Shown piece after piece: positions 25,445-38,599 of a stretch of DNA of 64,000 nt. The notes under the pieces are model-generated. The model was not told where the DNA came from. It saw only the letters and a list, made by a program, of their open reading frames with translations, and did not search any database. Source of the DNA: Theristus sp. LFF4_11 (taxonomy: Eukaryota; Nematoda; Chromadorea; Monhysterida; Xyalidae); NCBI GenBank assembly GCA_030248135.1, contig JASANC010003886.1, positions 62,001 through 126,000 of the forward strand, given 5' to 3'. Within the stretch, counting starts at the first letter, position 1; every line of letters starts with the position of its first letter. Both the position numbers and the translations under genes were made by a program.

Positions 25445-28130
25445 ACCAATTACCACCATTACGCCCTTTTTCTCTCTCTTCACAGCTGCAGCCTGCAGGG
25501 GGAGCGGGCAAATATTTGTGTGCTTTATGATACCGTTGCGTCTCCTGTTCAGTTCATGCAATAATCCCCTCAAATTGACAGTCAAAACGGAGTGCGTGAG
25601 AGATCTTGCTGCGTTTTTTCTTTTGCTTTCTGTATTATGATTTTTTACAGCTTTTGTAATCGTCTGATTTGTTACATGTTGCGAATGGCATGCTCATTTT
25701 TTATCTTTTCAACAGCTATACGAATGTGCTTCGGGATACAACGATGCTCTGTAACAATGGACTCAAGGATAATATTTGAACGTGAGAGTAGGATCATGCA
25801 GACAACTTTGGCATTGTCTTTACTGGCAAATTTGGCAAATGCACAGAGATAGTAATTGGGATTGGTCCAATGCGCAAGTTGCGAAATTGCTTTTGATCCT
25901 TTTGATTTTTAGGAGAATGAAATTTGTCCAATGACCGCCATTTCGGTTTCAGAGACCACCACACCCACAAGGTAACAATCAAAGAAAAACTGGTTCACGC
26001 AAGTGTGATTTGAATGCGAGGCAATGTGTGTGGCGTGTGCGTGCTGGTTTTATTGCTGACAGCTTTATGGTTGGTGCGCACACGGATGTGATGACTGATC
26101 AGGGCGCCAAACTGTCGCCACTTTTGTTTTCAGTGGCCCGATTTGATTTACACTGAGCGTGCATTCCAACTATTGCTGGACTTTCAATCGCATGTGAATT
26201 TGTGCGACTTGCTGTTATGAAGTGTGACAGCAGTTAAAAGCATTGAGGTCAATTTCAATTTTGTCAATAACATAGTTGGAAATGTCTGTTTTTGTTTGGT
26301 TTGCAATTGAAAGCAAAGTTTGAAAGCAAAATCGTCATGTCATTGAGCACCGAATTTTTTAGATCCAATTGTCCAAAAGTCCGACAGATTTTCACTTGCC
26401 AAATGAGTAAAATCGAATTCTCTCTGACGCAATCTGACTGCCTGCTGTGCACTTTAAAGCAATGCAATTATGCGATAAAGTTAAAACGGACATCCGCATA
26501 AATTACCACGATGGCTTGCCAACACTGAGCTAATTATGTCATTGGCAGCTGCAATGTAGCTTTATCACTTGTGTTGTTTTACTATTTGCACCGTAGTTTT
26601 TGGCAGCAATTGAAGCAAACTTGCAGTTTTTTTGCTCAGGAGTATTTACGTCTCCAGCATTTGCAGCCAAGGTTTCAAATTTCAGAGCAGCTTTTGAAAT
26701 TGATCAAGCAACAAAGCGAGGTACATGCGCGGAATTTTGAAAATCAAAAATACAGCAAAGCCCAACGAAACTGACACCACTGCGCGCGCAGTCCAACGAT
26801 CGCAATTGTTGACGTTTGCTTTGCGCGCTATTTCAATTTCATTCCGCTCAACCCGTTTCTGGTAAAAACGCTTTTTAAAAGCATTCAAAAGCATTTCTGC
26901 GGTGGTTGCCTCAGCAGACAAGCTACGGAAATGTGATCTTGGTATTTTGAGAAAAGTGGCTGGTTTCAAAGAATCTTCGTTGGCGTTGTCCACAACGTGC
27001 GATCTCTACTGTACCTGGTGGGCGCAATTGCAGCCCACATCTTATTCGTGTTGTGGATGGCACCGAGTAGTATTTTTGAATCTCTGTGTTTTTCTCAGTT
27101 CAGTCGAACGCGAAAAATTGTGTTTTCAAAATGAACGGCAAAGCGTGACCGGAAGCAACTGAAAGCTTCAAAACTGAGTTTTCCTAATTGTATTCCAATT
27201 GCCACATTATGATAACAAACGACACACATAATAAAACAACACATAACCAACAGAGAAGGCAAAAATTGTTGGCGGTTGTGATTGATGCGCAAAGTCTGTT
27301 GTGCCCGATTTGCCTTAGAGCTTTCCTTTCACTGAGTTTGAAACGCTGAAAAACTCGCATATCCAAGTTTTTTTTTAAATAATCGCGATCCGCAAAAAGT
27401 CGCGATTTTTTCTCTGGCCAGATGTTTTTCAAGATTTGCGGTTTTCTTAGTTGAACTGCGCAGCTTTTTTTGTGAACGTCCGTAAGAGCAGTGGTGCCAT
27501 TGTGGACTTCAGTCCGTTTGTATCCGACCCAGTTTAAGCACAGTATAGTGTGTATGTGTGTGTGTGATTGTTGCTGCAAAACTTATTGGCGCACATTAGC
27601 AAAACAGACGTTTATTTATGAAGGCTCCATAGTGCCTGCAGATGGTCTATGTAGTATATCTGCCGTGTGTCTCATCACTAACATTTGCCGCCACATTTGT
27701 GGCATATTGCACGAAAAAGTGTACAAGCGTGTTTTCAAGTTTGACCACTGAAGCCAACGAGCGTCAGAGTTCGTACAAGCGGCATCAGTTTTTTGCTCTG
27801 GCACGTGCCGCACATCATAATTCAGTATTGTCACATCCTCCCTCGTTTTTTATTTATTTTACCGTTCAATAGACCACACCAGTTGTGACTTCACGGCAAG
27901 CACTGCACTGCACTCAACCTAACTGGGAACCAATTAAAATGTTGGCTATTCTGAGACCAGGATGCATAAAATAATGTTCCGATTGCCCTTATTTTTTAAA
28001 TGTCATTGTTGAGCCGCACATGTACGGCGAAATTGCTTGGAGTGTTTTTTCATGTCATTTTCACTATGCGTCAGTTTCTATTAGCGTAATTTGTAAAAAA
28101 ATAAGATCATGTGTTTTACTAGACTAATAT
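25445..28130. other. no gene supported
   Basis: AT-rich sequence with only short, unconserved open frames on both strands. It could contain the 5' exon of F-spondin, which I could not place: one secretory-like frame starts at 27642 (+) but has no matching splice phase that I can defend. Confidence 0.4.
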
Positions 28131-28149
28131 TGTGAAATTAGAGAAAAAT

Positions 28150-28800
28150 GCGCTCTCTCTGCGCATATAGAAAAAAAGCTAAATTTTGGCCCAAAAAGGG
28201 TCAGGGCAGGGGTGAAAATTGACATAATTTTCCAAATCTACGTACCTTTAGGTACGTTTTTGTTCGCTTATGAGACAATTTCAGTTAAAATTGATAGGGC
28301 GAACTCTTGCGACCAGAAAAAAATCCTACGAACTTGATAAGAATATCTAAAAATTTGGTATTTGGTCTAAAAGGGTCGGGGGTAAAAATTGATCTAATTT
28401 TCTACCTAGACCTAAAATTGGAGTCTGAACTCTGAACCAATTTTGGACATAAATTGAAGGAGCGAAACATATCAGCCTGCAAAATAAGATACTATGTCCT
28501 TTTTAAATAGCCTAAATTTTGCTTTTTAAAAACAAAATAAACTTAATTTTCTAAATCTACGAATGAAATTACCCCAGGAAACAATTTTGTTTTGTTGTGA
28601 AAGTATCGTAGGTAAAATTGAAAGGTGAACTTTTTTAACCAGGTCAAAACCATACGAACTTTTGAAAATGCCCAATTTTTGACCCAACAAAGGTCGGAGC
28701 AAAAAATTAACCCAATTTTCAAACTTTCCGGACGGAATTATTCCAGAAAACATTTTTGCTTGACTGTGAAAGTGTCGCAGGTAAAAACTGAAAGGGCTGA
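28150..28800 (+). repeat. degenerate tandem repeat, about 165-185 bp period
   Basis: Four diverged units, each with a (G)GGTC(A/G)G(G/A)G...AAAAATTGA(C/T)...AATTTTC core, near 28190, 28370, 28510 and 28680. It lies just upstream of the F-spondin exons. Confidence 0.55.
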
Positions 28801-29398
28801 CACACATGATTACACAGAAAAAACTGCGACAAAATTTCTTGCAACACACTCAGCAACTTTGCCAGCTCTATCCGTGTGCACATAGCAAACAGCTGTAGCT
28901 GATGTTGTGCTTTCTGAACGATGCAATGTTTATTTGTAAAACGCGCGCGGTACAATAGCCATTCATACAACGCACGGTGCACTGACGTGCATCGGCATGA
29001 TAAAGCCAAAGTGAGCGCAGTCACTGTACAAACCAGCAGGGCATCCGGTAGCAGCAAGTGGCTCTGAATGAGTGCAACGATGTTGGCAGCAGCAAGTGCC
29101 GTTTTACTGACGACCTTCTCTGTACTATGCCAAGTCGACGCGCTCATGTCCTGTGTTCGAAGGCCAGCAGGTTTGCAGTAACACAAGATACGTCCTGTTC
29201 TGAACAAAAGTCTTCTGGGCAGGTGTCTGCTTGGCGACCGTCGCACGTGGTCACCGCGGTTTGCGCTTACCACTGCCGAAACCGCAAACATTGAATTGTC
29301 CGTTTAGAATGCAAACGGCATGTTTACTGATTGGGCGTAAATGCAACAACAGACACCCAATCACAATTTCACTCGTTTTTGTGTCTTTATTTTGACAG

Positions 29399-32300
29399 GC
29401 GTTAGGAGCAACAAATCGCCCGGCAACAATGGATTCCATGTTGACGTATTTTACAAAATGGATAATGGAACTGAAGTGGCGGCCTCTGGCTACGTGCCTG
29501 GCGAGTATTACTATGGTACGACTACGTTTGCAGTGTTTTCGACACGCTAAAACAGTTGAGTCCATTTACTGCAATTCTGTAATTGCAGTAACACTCCGCG
29601 GGCACCAAACACGTTACACGATACAGACGTTCCGTGCGTTTGCGATTTCGGCCGAGACCTCTGAGATGGCAACGGCTGGCACGTTCATGGTGATCAGGGA
29701 CAGCATTGCACTTACTTTGTACAGTCATACTGTTAAAGACATACAATTTGCGCGTTCGGCATATATTTGAATCTGTCTGTATCAAGCTAGTTAGGCCAAT
29801 TGATAGGCAGCCAACCAGCTTGTTGCCTGTGTGATTTCTAGTTCGACATGTGCAGTTTGCTGACTGAATGATGCGGATGCTGCAGTTTGGCACACACATA
29901 ACACACACGCGTAGGTTCGCCACTCCGACGACGAGCTGCGTGAGTCGCCACGTTGTCCGGGCACTGTGGTCGAGACGACACTACAGCCAAAGACCGCAGT
30001 GGAAGTGGAGTGGCGTGCCCCGCGTGGCAATGTCGGCTGCATCAAGTTCAAGGCGCTCGTGCTCGAACACCACGACCTCTGGTACATGGACGATGGTGCT
30101 CTCACAAAGCAGCTCTGTCTCACTGGTAACCAGCACGCTGGCAGTCGCTGTGGCTTTCAGTTTTGTATTTTCTTCAACTTTAAACTTGATTCGGTGTGCA
30201 CATCTGGACGGAATGCTCTTTGTCAATCAACTGCTGTCGACAATGTTGATTTATGTTGCCTCACTGCATGATCATTTTCCAAAAGCAGACAAGCATCAAC
30301 TGTCGAGTAAGTTCAGTAATGTTGTTTACTCGTTTGTAGCATCGTTTGTTGTGTTTCGTGGCACAATGTACCATAGTGTCTTGAAAGAACGTAGCGCATC
30401 AAAACGTTGTGTACAGTGTACGTCCATCGTGGACGTGAACACACGCTGTGTGTCCTTTTGTGACAATGCTGCCCTGCCACTGCAGAACACTACCGCAACA
30501 TGATCCCTGACGATGGGGCGCGTCAGTGCTGCGCCTGTGACGACGCAAAATACGAGCTGATATTCGATGGCCTCTGGTCGCGGCGCACGCACCCGAAAGA
30601 CTTCCCAAGTCGTACGTCAGTTTTGCTTTCTTTTACGTTTGTTTCAAAAGCATGTCTCCTTGAATGAACGCAGCTAATTTCTTTTTTAGTGGTGCATTTG
30701 ACGCACTTCAGTGATCTGATTGGTGCCAGCCACAGCGTGCGCTATGACATGTGGTCAATTGGGGGGTACGCCAGTGACGGACTGAAGGAGCTCGCTGAAT
30801 GGGGCAACACCTATCAAATGGAACAGGAGATGAAACAACGGGTAATTGACCAACACCGCTTTACCACACTATATTCCACACAATACTATTACTGCAACTT
30901 GCCTTTCTTGCACTCTTCCCAGGCAAAAGAAATTCGAACCATTATTAAAGCGAGGGGTTTGTGGTACCCGAATGTTGAGGGAGAAACGCGCGCTGCGTTC
31001 CGAGTGGACAAGTGCGTTTCAGTGTTGTTCATTTCCGTTTTAATCCGTTAACGTTTGAAAAAATTTAGATACCACCACTTCATGTCAATGGCGTCCATGT
31101 TGGGTCCGAGTCCGGATTGGCTGGTTGGCGTCTCTGATGTCAACCTTTGTCTGCCCGATTGCACTTGGACAAAAGAGCGATCATTTGATCTGTACCCATT
31201 TGATGCTGGCACAGACAGCGGTGTCACTTACATGGTCAGCATTTTTTAAGTTGACATACAAACTGAACTGTTCATTGATACGTTTTACATTTTCAGTCGC
31301 CCAACAATCCAACGTTGCCTCGGGAAAAAATCCGACTGATTACGACAAAGGATCCAGCAGACACCCGAGCACCATTTTACGATTCTACCGCTGAGGAGAT
31401 GCCACCGTTGGCAAGGCTGGTGCTCAGACGAGCCAAGGTTAAAACAAAATGTTTTGCAATTTTGATGACAACAGCGATTCATTGTTGAACGGTGATTTTG
31501 GTTCTTTTCCTAGTTTTTTCATTGTTTTCGAACACAGGTTTACCCGATGCAATGTAAAACGGATGCCGAGTACCAGCAGGTGGCTGAGAACGCAACAACC
31601 AGCGAAGATGAAGAATATCAAAATCGGCGTTTGTGAATTGCAATTTGCGAATGTGTATCGAATGCAGTGAGTGGTTGGATCGTGTGAGCGTTACAGGCGA
31701 GTGCATGGTTGGCGAGTGGACCCCGTGGTCGCTGTGCAGTGCCACCTGCGGCAAAGGCATCCGCATGCGCTCACGCATCTACAAGTTCCCGATCAAGGCT
31801 CAAATGTTCGACTGTCAGCGGCAAATGACCGAGAAACAATTCTGCAACGCGCCAATCAGTGTTTGCGAAGGTATTACAAATATTTGCACTCATCGTTTGT
31901 CAATGTCACTCAACAGCGTGTTTCAAATATTTGCAGACTCGGAAGCATTCAACGAGAAGTGTGCCACTGGCCAATGGAGCGAGTGGTCAGCGTGCAGTGT
32001 CACCTGCGAGTACGGCATCAGATCGCGGTGTGTGCGCGCTCGTGTGTTTTAGTCAATAAACTGAACACTGAAACAACAACAACAACAACAACAATTTTTT
32101 TGTTTCAGAACACGAAACTACATGACGCCGGAGAGCGCAGAAGACTCGTGCTCGGTTGAGTTGGCGCAGACTGAGCGGTGCACAGGTATGAGCGTGCGCA
32201 GCGTTCACTGGCGCGTGTCTGTGCGTGTGTCGCTGGCACGCTGTGATGTCGCCGACCAGCATTGCTTGCAGGTGCCGGTGGCCTCGACTGCAACGTGACG

Positions 32301-34772
32301 CCGGACCCGCGTTGCCAAACGACCTTCTGGTCCGACTGGTCACCATGCACAGCGAGCTGTGGCGACGGCATGCAAGTGCGCACACGCCTGTTCTACTATC
32401 CACAGAACAGGGAGCACTGCGCCGATGTGCAACTGTTGCAAGAGCAGCAGTGTCGCTTGCAGACCTGTGAACGATTCTACGAACACTGGGGCAAACGTGT
32501 GTGTGTGTGCTGTGAGCAGAGTGAACGCAAACGAGCCACTGTGTTTGATTTGCACTTTGTACTCTTGCAGAGATCTGCCAAGAAGACATGGTCGATGGCC
32601 AGTGCGCTGGCGTGTTCCCGCGGTTTTACTTTGACCGGGACATGCAAAAGTGCCGTCGGTTCATCTACACGGGCTGCAAGGGCAACAGAAATCGTTTCGA
32701 TGTGCGTTTATTCTGAAAATTGGACATATATGTATGTACTTTGAGTTCGACAATGCCTTTCTTTTTAAAATGCAATACAGACGTATTTTTTCAAGACTGA
32801 AGAACAATGCAAGGCAACGTGCATTGAAGGCTATCATGCCGAAGACAGAGCATTAGGTAAGTTACAGGGCACAATATTCGTCAACAACTGCATGAAATAA
32901 CACAAGCTTTTGAACCAACAATATTTCACGCACATACACGTGTACTAATCGTTGCTCCTTGCGAAGAATGGTACGATGTAACGGGCTGTGTGCACTGTTG
33001 CATGAAGTGCCAAGTGAATGTGGACAATGCTGCATCCAACCGCAACAACACTTTACCGCAAGTGACCAGCAGCGCAGCACACACGAGCACAACAGCCACA
33101 GCAGCCAGCACGAGCACCAGTACACCAGCATGGCGATTCTACCCGCTCGACTACTACGTGACAACAGCAGCAGTGGACCGTGAGCGTGCACAGACGCGCT
33201 CGGACATGTGGCCGTACTACTACGAGCGTGTGAGCACCACCACAGCCGGCAGCAACACAGCAACCACCGAGAAGCGAATGCCGACCATGGTGCATTCCGG
33301 CTACTCAACAGCGGGCATGCTCATGGCACCGACCGGCCGACCACTGCACCAATACACAGAGCCAAGCAGTCGCCATGGTCAGTGTGCAGCAGTGTAGGGC
33401 GGCAGCACACTTTGGTGGACACAGCAAACGAGCACTGCTGAATCTGACACTTGTGCGCTGATTTCAGTGACGAGTGCAGCGGCAGCAGCTGCACCAACGT
33501 TGCCGATCACAGGCACTGAGCAGTATCGCCAAACAATGAACATGATCGCATCAGAGCCGCGCGTGCACATCACGGCGACCGTTCTGCGTCCAAAGGAGCG
33601 ACCAGTGCACGCGTATCAGGATGTGACCGACTACGAGACACAGCGATACTCGTACGATTCATATGTCTCGAACGCAGGCAACTGGCTGCATCGTCTGTTG
33701 ACGAATGACGTTGTTGCTGTGCCAGCCGGCAGGCAGCGCCATCGTTTGATAGTGCCACCGAACACACTGGCAACGTCGTTCCAATCCGACACGGCCGTGC
33801 ACAACAACAGACACCAACACAGCCATGGGCGACTGGCAAAGCAGTCGAGCACGTCATCGCTCAGTAGAGAGCAGAGCGAGACGCTGGCACGACGCTTGAA
33901 CGTGCCCTCGCTGCATGGCTACCTGGATGAGCGAACCGGCAAACTTTGTTGTGAGCTGTTGCCGAATGGACTTTCGTTTTTTTTTGTTTGCATGCAAATA
34001 AACTAAACTGCGTGTCTGACGCAGTGTATTGTAACACTTGCAAAACAAATGATTAGTTGCATGCACATGTAACAGTTGCAGTTGCATCTGACAATGGAGA
34101 GAGGCTAATTAAGTTGAGAACATCTTTGTGTGGTGATGTAGTGTGAGCTTGCAGTGCCCGCGAGCGACCTGATCCATGCGTTGGGCCTGGACAACACCGA
34201 TGATGTGAACGACGGTGGTATGCCGATCGACTGCATGCTCACAGAGTGGTCGCCCTGGTCCGACTGCTCGGCTACTTGCGGCCGTGGAAGACGCGTGCGC
34301 ACGCGCTCTGTTAAGGTGGCTCGGTTTGTTGAGTAGTGCTGTTAGCAGTGCATTCATCATCAGCGCCTTATTCAACAATCCGTTAGTCAGCTGATGAGCA
34401 CGACTAAAATCAGCGTCGTGTTTTCTTGTGCAGGTTCTGGCGCGCAACGGCGGCCGTGAGTGTCCAGACAACATGAAACAGAAACGCCGCTGTCAGATGC
34501 GTCCGTGTCGTAAGTTGCAATGCGGCAACATTAGGTGCTGTTTCTTGTTGCAATTACACAAACGACAACATTACACACGATTGTGTGCAGCGAACGAATC
34601 GTGCCGCGTGAGCAACTGGTCTGCGTGGACAACGTGCAGTCGCTCCTGTGGTCAAGGCGTGCAAACACGATTCAGACGCATCATAAAGCCAAGGGGCAGA
34701 CACCAGGACATGCAGTGCCACGGCGCCACTGCTGAACACCGCACCTGTACCCGCAGAAGCATTTGTCCGTGA
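29399..34772 (+). CDS. spon-1: F-spondin (5' exon missing)
   Basis: Twenty exons, phases consistent, 1086 residues to the stop: 29399-29515, 29589-29689, 29915-30125, 30486-30608, 30690-30841, 30923-31011, 31069-31234, 31297-31437, 31538-31628, 31697-31870, 31937-32027, 32109-32185, 32272-32496, 32571-32701, 32796-32856, 32967-33377, 33468-33950, 34155-34315, 34434-34509 and 34591-34772. Domains: Reeler (29399-30125), spondin (30486-31437, with GPSPDW and [10 protein letters not shown]), TSP1 repeats 1-3, one Kunitz domain (32571-32856, exact C-8-C-15-C-7-C-12-C-3-C spacing), a 300-residue Ser/Thr/Ala-rich linker and TSP1 repeats 4-5. It is a secreted matrix protein that guides axons and muscle attachment. 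The signal-peptide exon lies further upstream. The Kunitz P1 residue is Ala, not Lys or Arg. Confidence 0.95.
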
Positions 34773-35361
34773 AACGGAAAACAGCTCTAGCAAAACAATA
34801 AGTATGTTCACGCTTGCGCTTGTTAGTTTCTTCTCGCTAACTTCGGGTGTCTTCTATGTGTTCAGATACACAAATGAATAGCGTACATACCGACTGAGCT
34901 TATTTTACTACAATCGCTCATTTTGGCGATTTGCAACTGCCTAACAATTATTCAATCTAAGTCCGCTTTTTCAAATACCTTAATCTTAAATGCTGTTTCA
35001 ACGTTGGTGTCTTTTATTGCTGATAAGTTGTTGTTCCAGAGATCTTTTGGTCCATAGATTTTATTTTGGTTTTGCATAATAATCCAAAGATTCCATATAA
35101 TAAAGCTGTTTGCACTGAACAAATTTCCAATGAGACAACGATTGATAAGATTCAATCCATGGAAAAGCAACACAAAACTAAACGAAAATGGAAACCACTT
35201 CCCTGAATAAAAACAACAATCAAACGAATTGTGTGCACTCGGGTTTGCAAAAAAATGAGAAAGGATCAAATCAAATAATCAGTGGTTCCCAAATGAATCG
35301 CAAGGAAAATAACGCATCTAACTGCTTAAAAAACTAAACATGCAACATGAAGCTTGCACTA
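34773..35361. other. convergent intergenic region / 3' UTRs
   Basis: Separates F-spondin (+) from the astacin gene (-). A minus-strand AATAAA lies at 35060-35065, about 300 nt past the astacin stop. No clear plus-strand poly(A) signal was seen. Confidence 0.6.
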
Positions 35362-38300
35362 CTAGCAGCCGTTTTCGTCCTCGCGATCCGGACAGTCTGT
35401 CCAGCCGTCACACCACCAGTACGATGGAATGCATTTGCCACTGTTGCACTGACGTTGCCATGATTCGCACTCTGAAAGACAAGTGCAGTCGCTACAATAA
35501 CAGCCGCCAATCAGTCGTCTCGTGTGGTGTACGAGCGTCTTGCCAACTTACTGCAGTTCTGTTCGTCGATTGGCGGTGAGCCACGACAGTCGTCCCAGCC
35601 GTCGCAAAGCCAGCTGTGCACGATGCAGTCGCCGTTGCACGTGTTCCGATCGCAGAATATCTGCGACGATCGACGGATGCCGTTGGGACAGTGGAAAAAG
35701 CCGGCCGGGCATTGGCCTGAAACAAAACAACAACTGATCAACAACTGGGCGTCACTGACGCGTTGCTAGCAGCAGTGTGTTTTGCTGTTGCAGACTGCAC
35801 ACCTGCAGGCTTGGTCGTGGTCGTGGTGGTCGTGGTTGGTGTGGTCGGCGTTGGCGTGTCCTGCGTCGTTGTCGGGGTCGTGCCTGTAATCACAAGCAAT
35901 ACTCGTGTCGCCATCGGCCTCTCGCTACAGAAGCACAGTAGCAAAGTTCTAAAAACTGCACAGTTTTTCCTTACCGTCAGTTCCACCGACAGCACGATAA
36001 TAGAACGTGCGTGTGCCACCAAAATCGTGCTTCACCCGATAGAACACCATCAGTCGATCCGGCCCAGAGACCCAATTTTTAGTGCCCACCGAACCACAAT
36101 AGCTGAAAACGTGGTTTTTTATTTGAAGTTTTGTTGAGCTATGTATTTTTAAAGCAAAGTCTTGATTCAATAACGTTGAAACGTACATCGGTGAGGTCAA
36201 ATCGAATCCCTGTGTGCGAACTTCCAGACTTTCCCAAAGGCAACGAGAGGAGCCTCCGTCATCGTACAGAGAAAGGCCACGCGTTTCAAACTCAACTTTG
36301 CCACCATTAGGGTTCTGAAATGAGAGCGAATATTTTGGCAAGTTTATATAGCACGATCAGTGATTAAGTGCGAGGCCTATACCTTGATCACGTACTGACA
36401 GTCGTCTGGGTTCGGGATTCGGCGATTGCGATTCACAGTTAATGACTGCCACTCTGGCGTCGCAGTCAGCAGGCCGCCGCATGCAGGATGGTCTGAATTT
36501 ACAGAGTGCAGCATACAGGGTCATGATAATTGCACATGAAAACAATGAACGACTAGACCAACCGGGTACAGGGTCGTTGCAGTTGCCGTTGCCAATGCCT
36601 GTCGGGCAAATGCACTGCTGGCAATTGGCCGGGTTTCGATAGCCTGCCCCACAGGCACCGTCGTTGGCACAGATGCCTGCAAATGCTTTCAAATTGTGAA
36701 GGTCGAAGTTTCTTGACTACAGAGACTTCAGAACTCGACTAAACTAGTATTCTTGACCACTTGACTTTGAAAAATTAAGGAGTTCAAAGCTTGCAATCTT
36801 ACCAGAGCAATAGGCAATGTTCACGCGTTTCAGGTCGTGGAATGAAAAGTCTGAGCCCATGCCGGGAGTGTCTGCGAGCGTCGGATCCACCGTTGTGAAC
36901 GCACCTTGATCGTTGTTGATTGCGAAACCAGACTGAAAACATCTCATTCATTCTTTCACTATTAAAACGGTTGAGTGATATCTTTTTTTGGAAGTGGGCA
37001 CCAAATCGAAAGGCAAAATGCTTACCCGCGCATAGTGCATAATGGATGAGAGATCGTACGGCCCAACAAGATCACAACCCTCGACAGCACAGTCCCTGAA
37101 CTGCGACAGGGCTCCATCAGCAATGTTGTTCGGAAACAGCGTGATGTGCTGGCTCTTGTCAGAGCGTGACTGCTCGTGGTAGATGCCGAGCGCGTGCAGG
37201 AACTCGTGGATCACGGTGTCGTACTGAAAATTGGCGTAAACTTGCCATTTAGCAGTACTACAATGTGTGTGTATGTAAAAGGCTTGCACAACATGGAATG
37301 CATGCAGTGTGCTCACATAATCACAGCCGTTTCTGGCCAGCCACAACGACTGAGCACCATTACTGTAGCTGTTGTCTTTGCCCAGCCATGACGCACAACT
37401 GAAACAGACAAAAAATGTTCTTTCTGCGTTCGGTCAATGCCGCCTGCCAAACAACAAAAACACGTTGCACATGTTACTTGCCCGTTGTTCTCCTGCTCAG
37501 TGATCACTTGAATGTACTGCGTGTTAGCCGGTGGACTCTGAGTGCGTTGAAAGTTGATGCAGGTGTACTTGTGGAAGTGCGCAATCATGGTGTCGATCCA
37601 ACGGGGGAAGTTCGCGTGTGAGTTTGCGTCATTCGTCAGTGCCACGTAGATCGGCTGATTGCGATCCCATAACTGAGCGCCGTTGTACTGTCCGTTGATC
37701 ACTTGGCGCTTGCCACGACCGTTGCGATTGCCTCGACCTCGAACTTGACCTTGACCTACGCCTTGTCCTCGTCCTCTTCCTAGTCCTTGCCCTTGTCCCC
37801 TGCCTCGACCGTTCCTTCCAGGACCACCGTTGCCTGTAACGCAGTGTACACCGTTTGTGTGTTGTTACTCTCATGACATGGTAACGTTCAAGCGTTCACA
37901 TCGTTGTGAGGGAACCGACCTGTTTGCTGTTTTCCGCATGCCCGTTTCACGAGGCGTTCCATGAATTCAACGGATGGAATAACATCACCAAATTTGAATG
38001 GCGTGTCCACCACTTGTTGCGTATTTGGCTGAAAGTGTCAGCGAACATTTTTTCTGCTTATGTATGTTTATCGTGCAAAGCGTTTTTTTTGTTTCACGCT
38101 ATAGTGAATTTTAATATTTTCAAAATGTTGATGTACACTGACCACTTTTGTGGTGCATTTGAGGAACTTCAACATCAACGACTGCAGAATTGTCATTTGT
38201 TTTTCGTTGATAGTCTGAAACTCCTGGTTACCACGACGTACACGTCCGAGTACCAGTTGTTGTCGTTGAGCGCGCGGCGACGCTGATTTTTGTTTGAAGT

Positions 38301-38486
38301 GAGCCTGAAAGCGAGATGCGTCTACAGAATATCGACGATTTTGATTTTGAAAAATTATACGTTTTTTGTATCCTCAACAAAACAGCAACCAACTTTTGCC
38401 AATCCTTTGAACTTGTTTGGCTGTGCATTGCTGAGCGTGAAATGCAGGACGACAAACAGCGCCACGGCAACCAGGAAACAACGCAT
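35362..38486 (-). CDS. secreted astacin metalloprotease (EGF, CUB, two LDLa domains)
   Basis: Fourteen exons from 38486 down: 38486-38394, 38282-38232, 38028-37920, 37833-37482, 37398-37317, 37223-37026, 36932-36803, 36676-36563, 36492-36383, 36314-36187, 36102-35975, 35883-35803, 35716-35552 and 35471-35362; 616 residues. Signal peptide 1-21; a pro-region with a Gly/Arg/Gln-rich stretch ending in RGKR (124-127), the likely activation cleavage. The zinc site [17 protein letters not shown] (235-251) and Met-turn SIMHY (289-293) match active astacins. Then come an EGF-like domain, CUB, a Thr/Pro-rich hinge and two LDLa repeats. Exon 4 ends in a GC donor (GCAAGT). Nematode astacins of this layout act on cuticle or matrix. 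Reading through 36186-36103 in frame is an alternative to splicing. Confidence 0.95.
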
Positions 38487-38599
38487 TGTTTGTGCAGTCG
38501 GGTTTTCGTTGCGCAACGGCTACAAACCTACAAACAATATAACAAGACATAGAAACAACCTCATATGGCCTGCAGGCAAGAAACGCTAAGCTTACTTTG

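Noticed and set aside
26682..26993. 103-codon minus-strand frame with one hydrophobic segment
   Set aside because: No ATG at its start, no neighbours, no family similarity.
37629..37874. Arg/Ser-rich minus-strand protein resembling an SR domain
   Set aside because: Wrong frame of the astacin Gly/Arg-rich exon; the correct frame continues into the protease.
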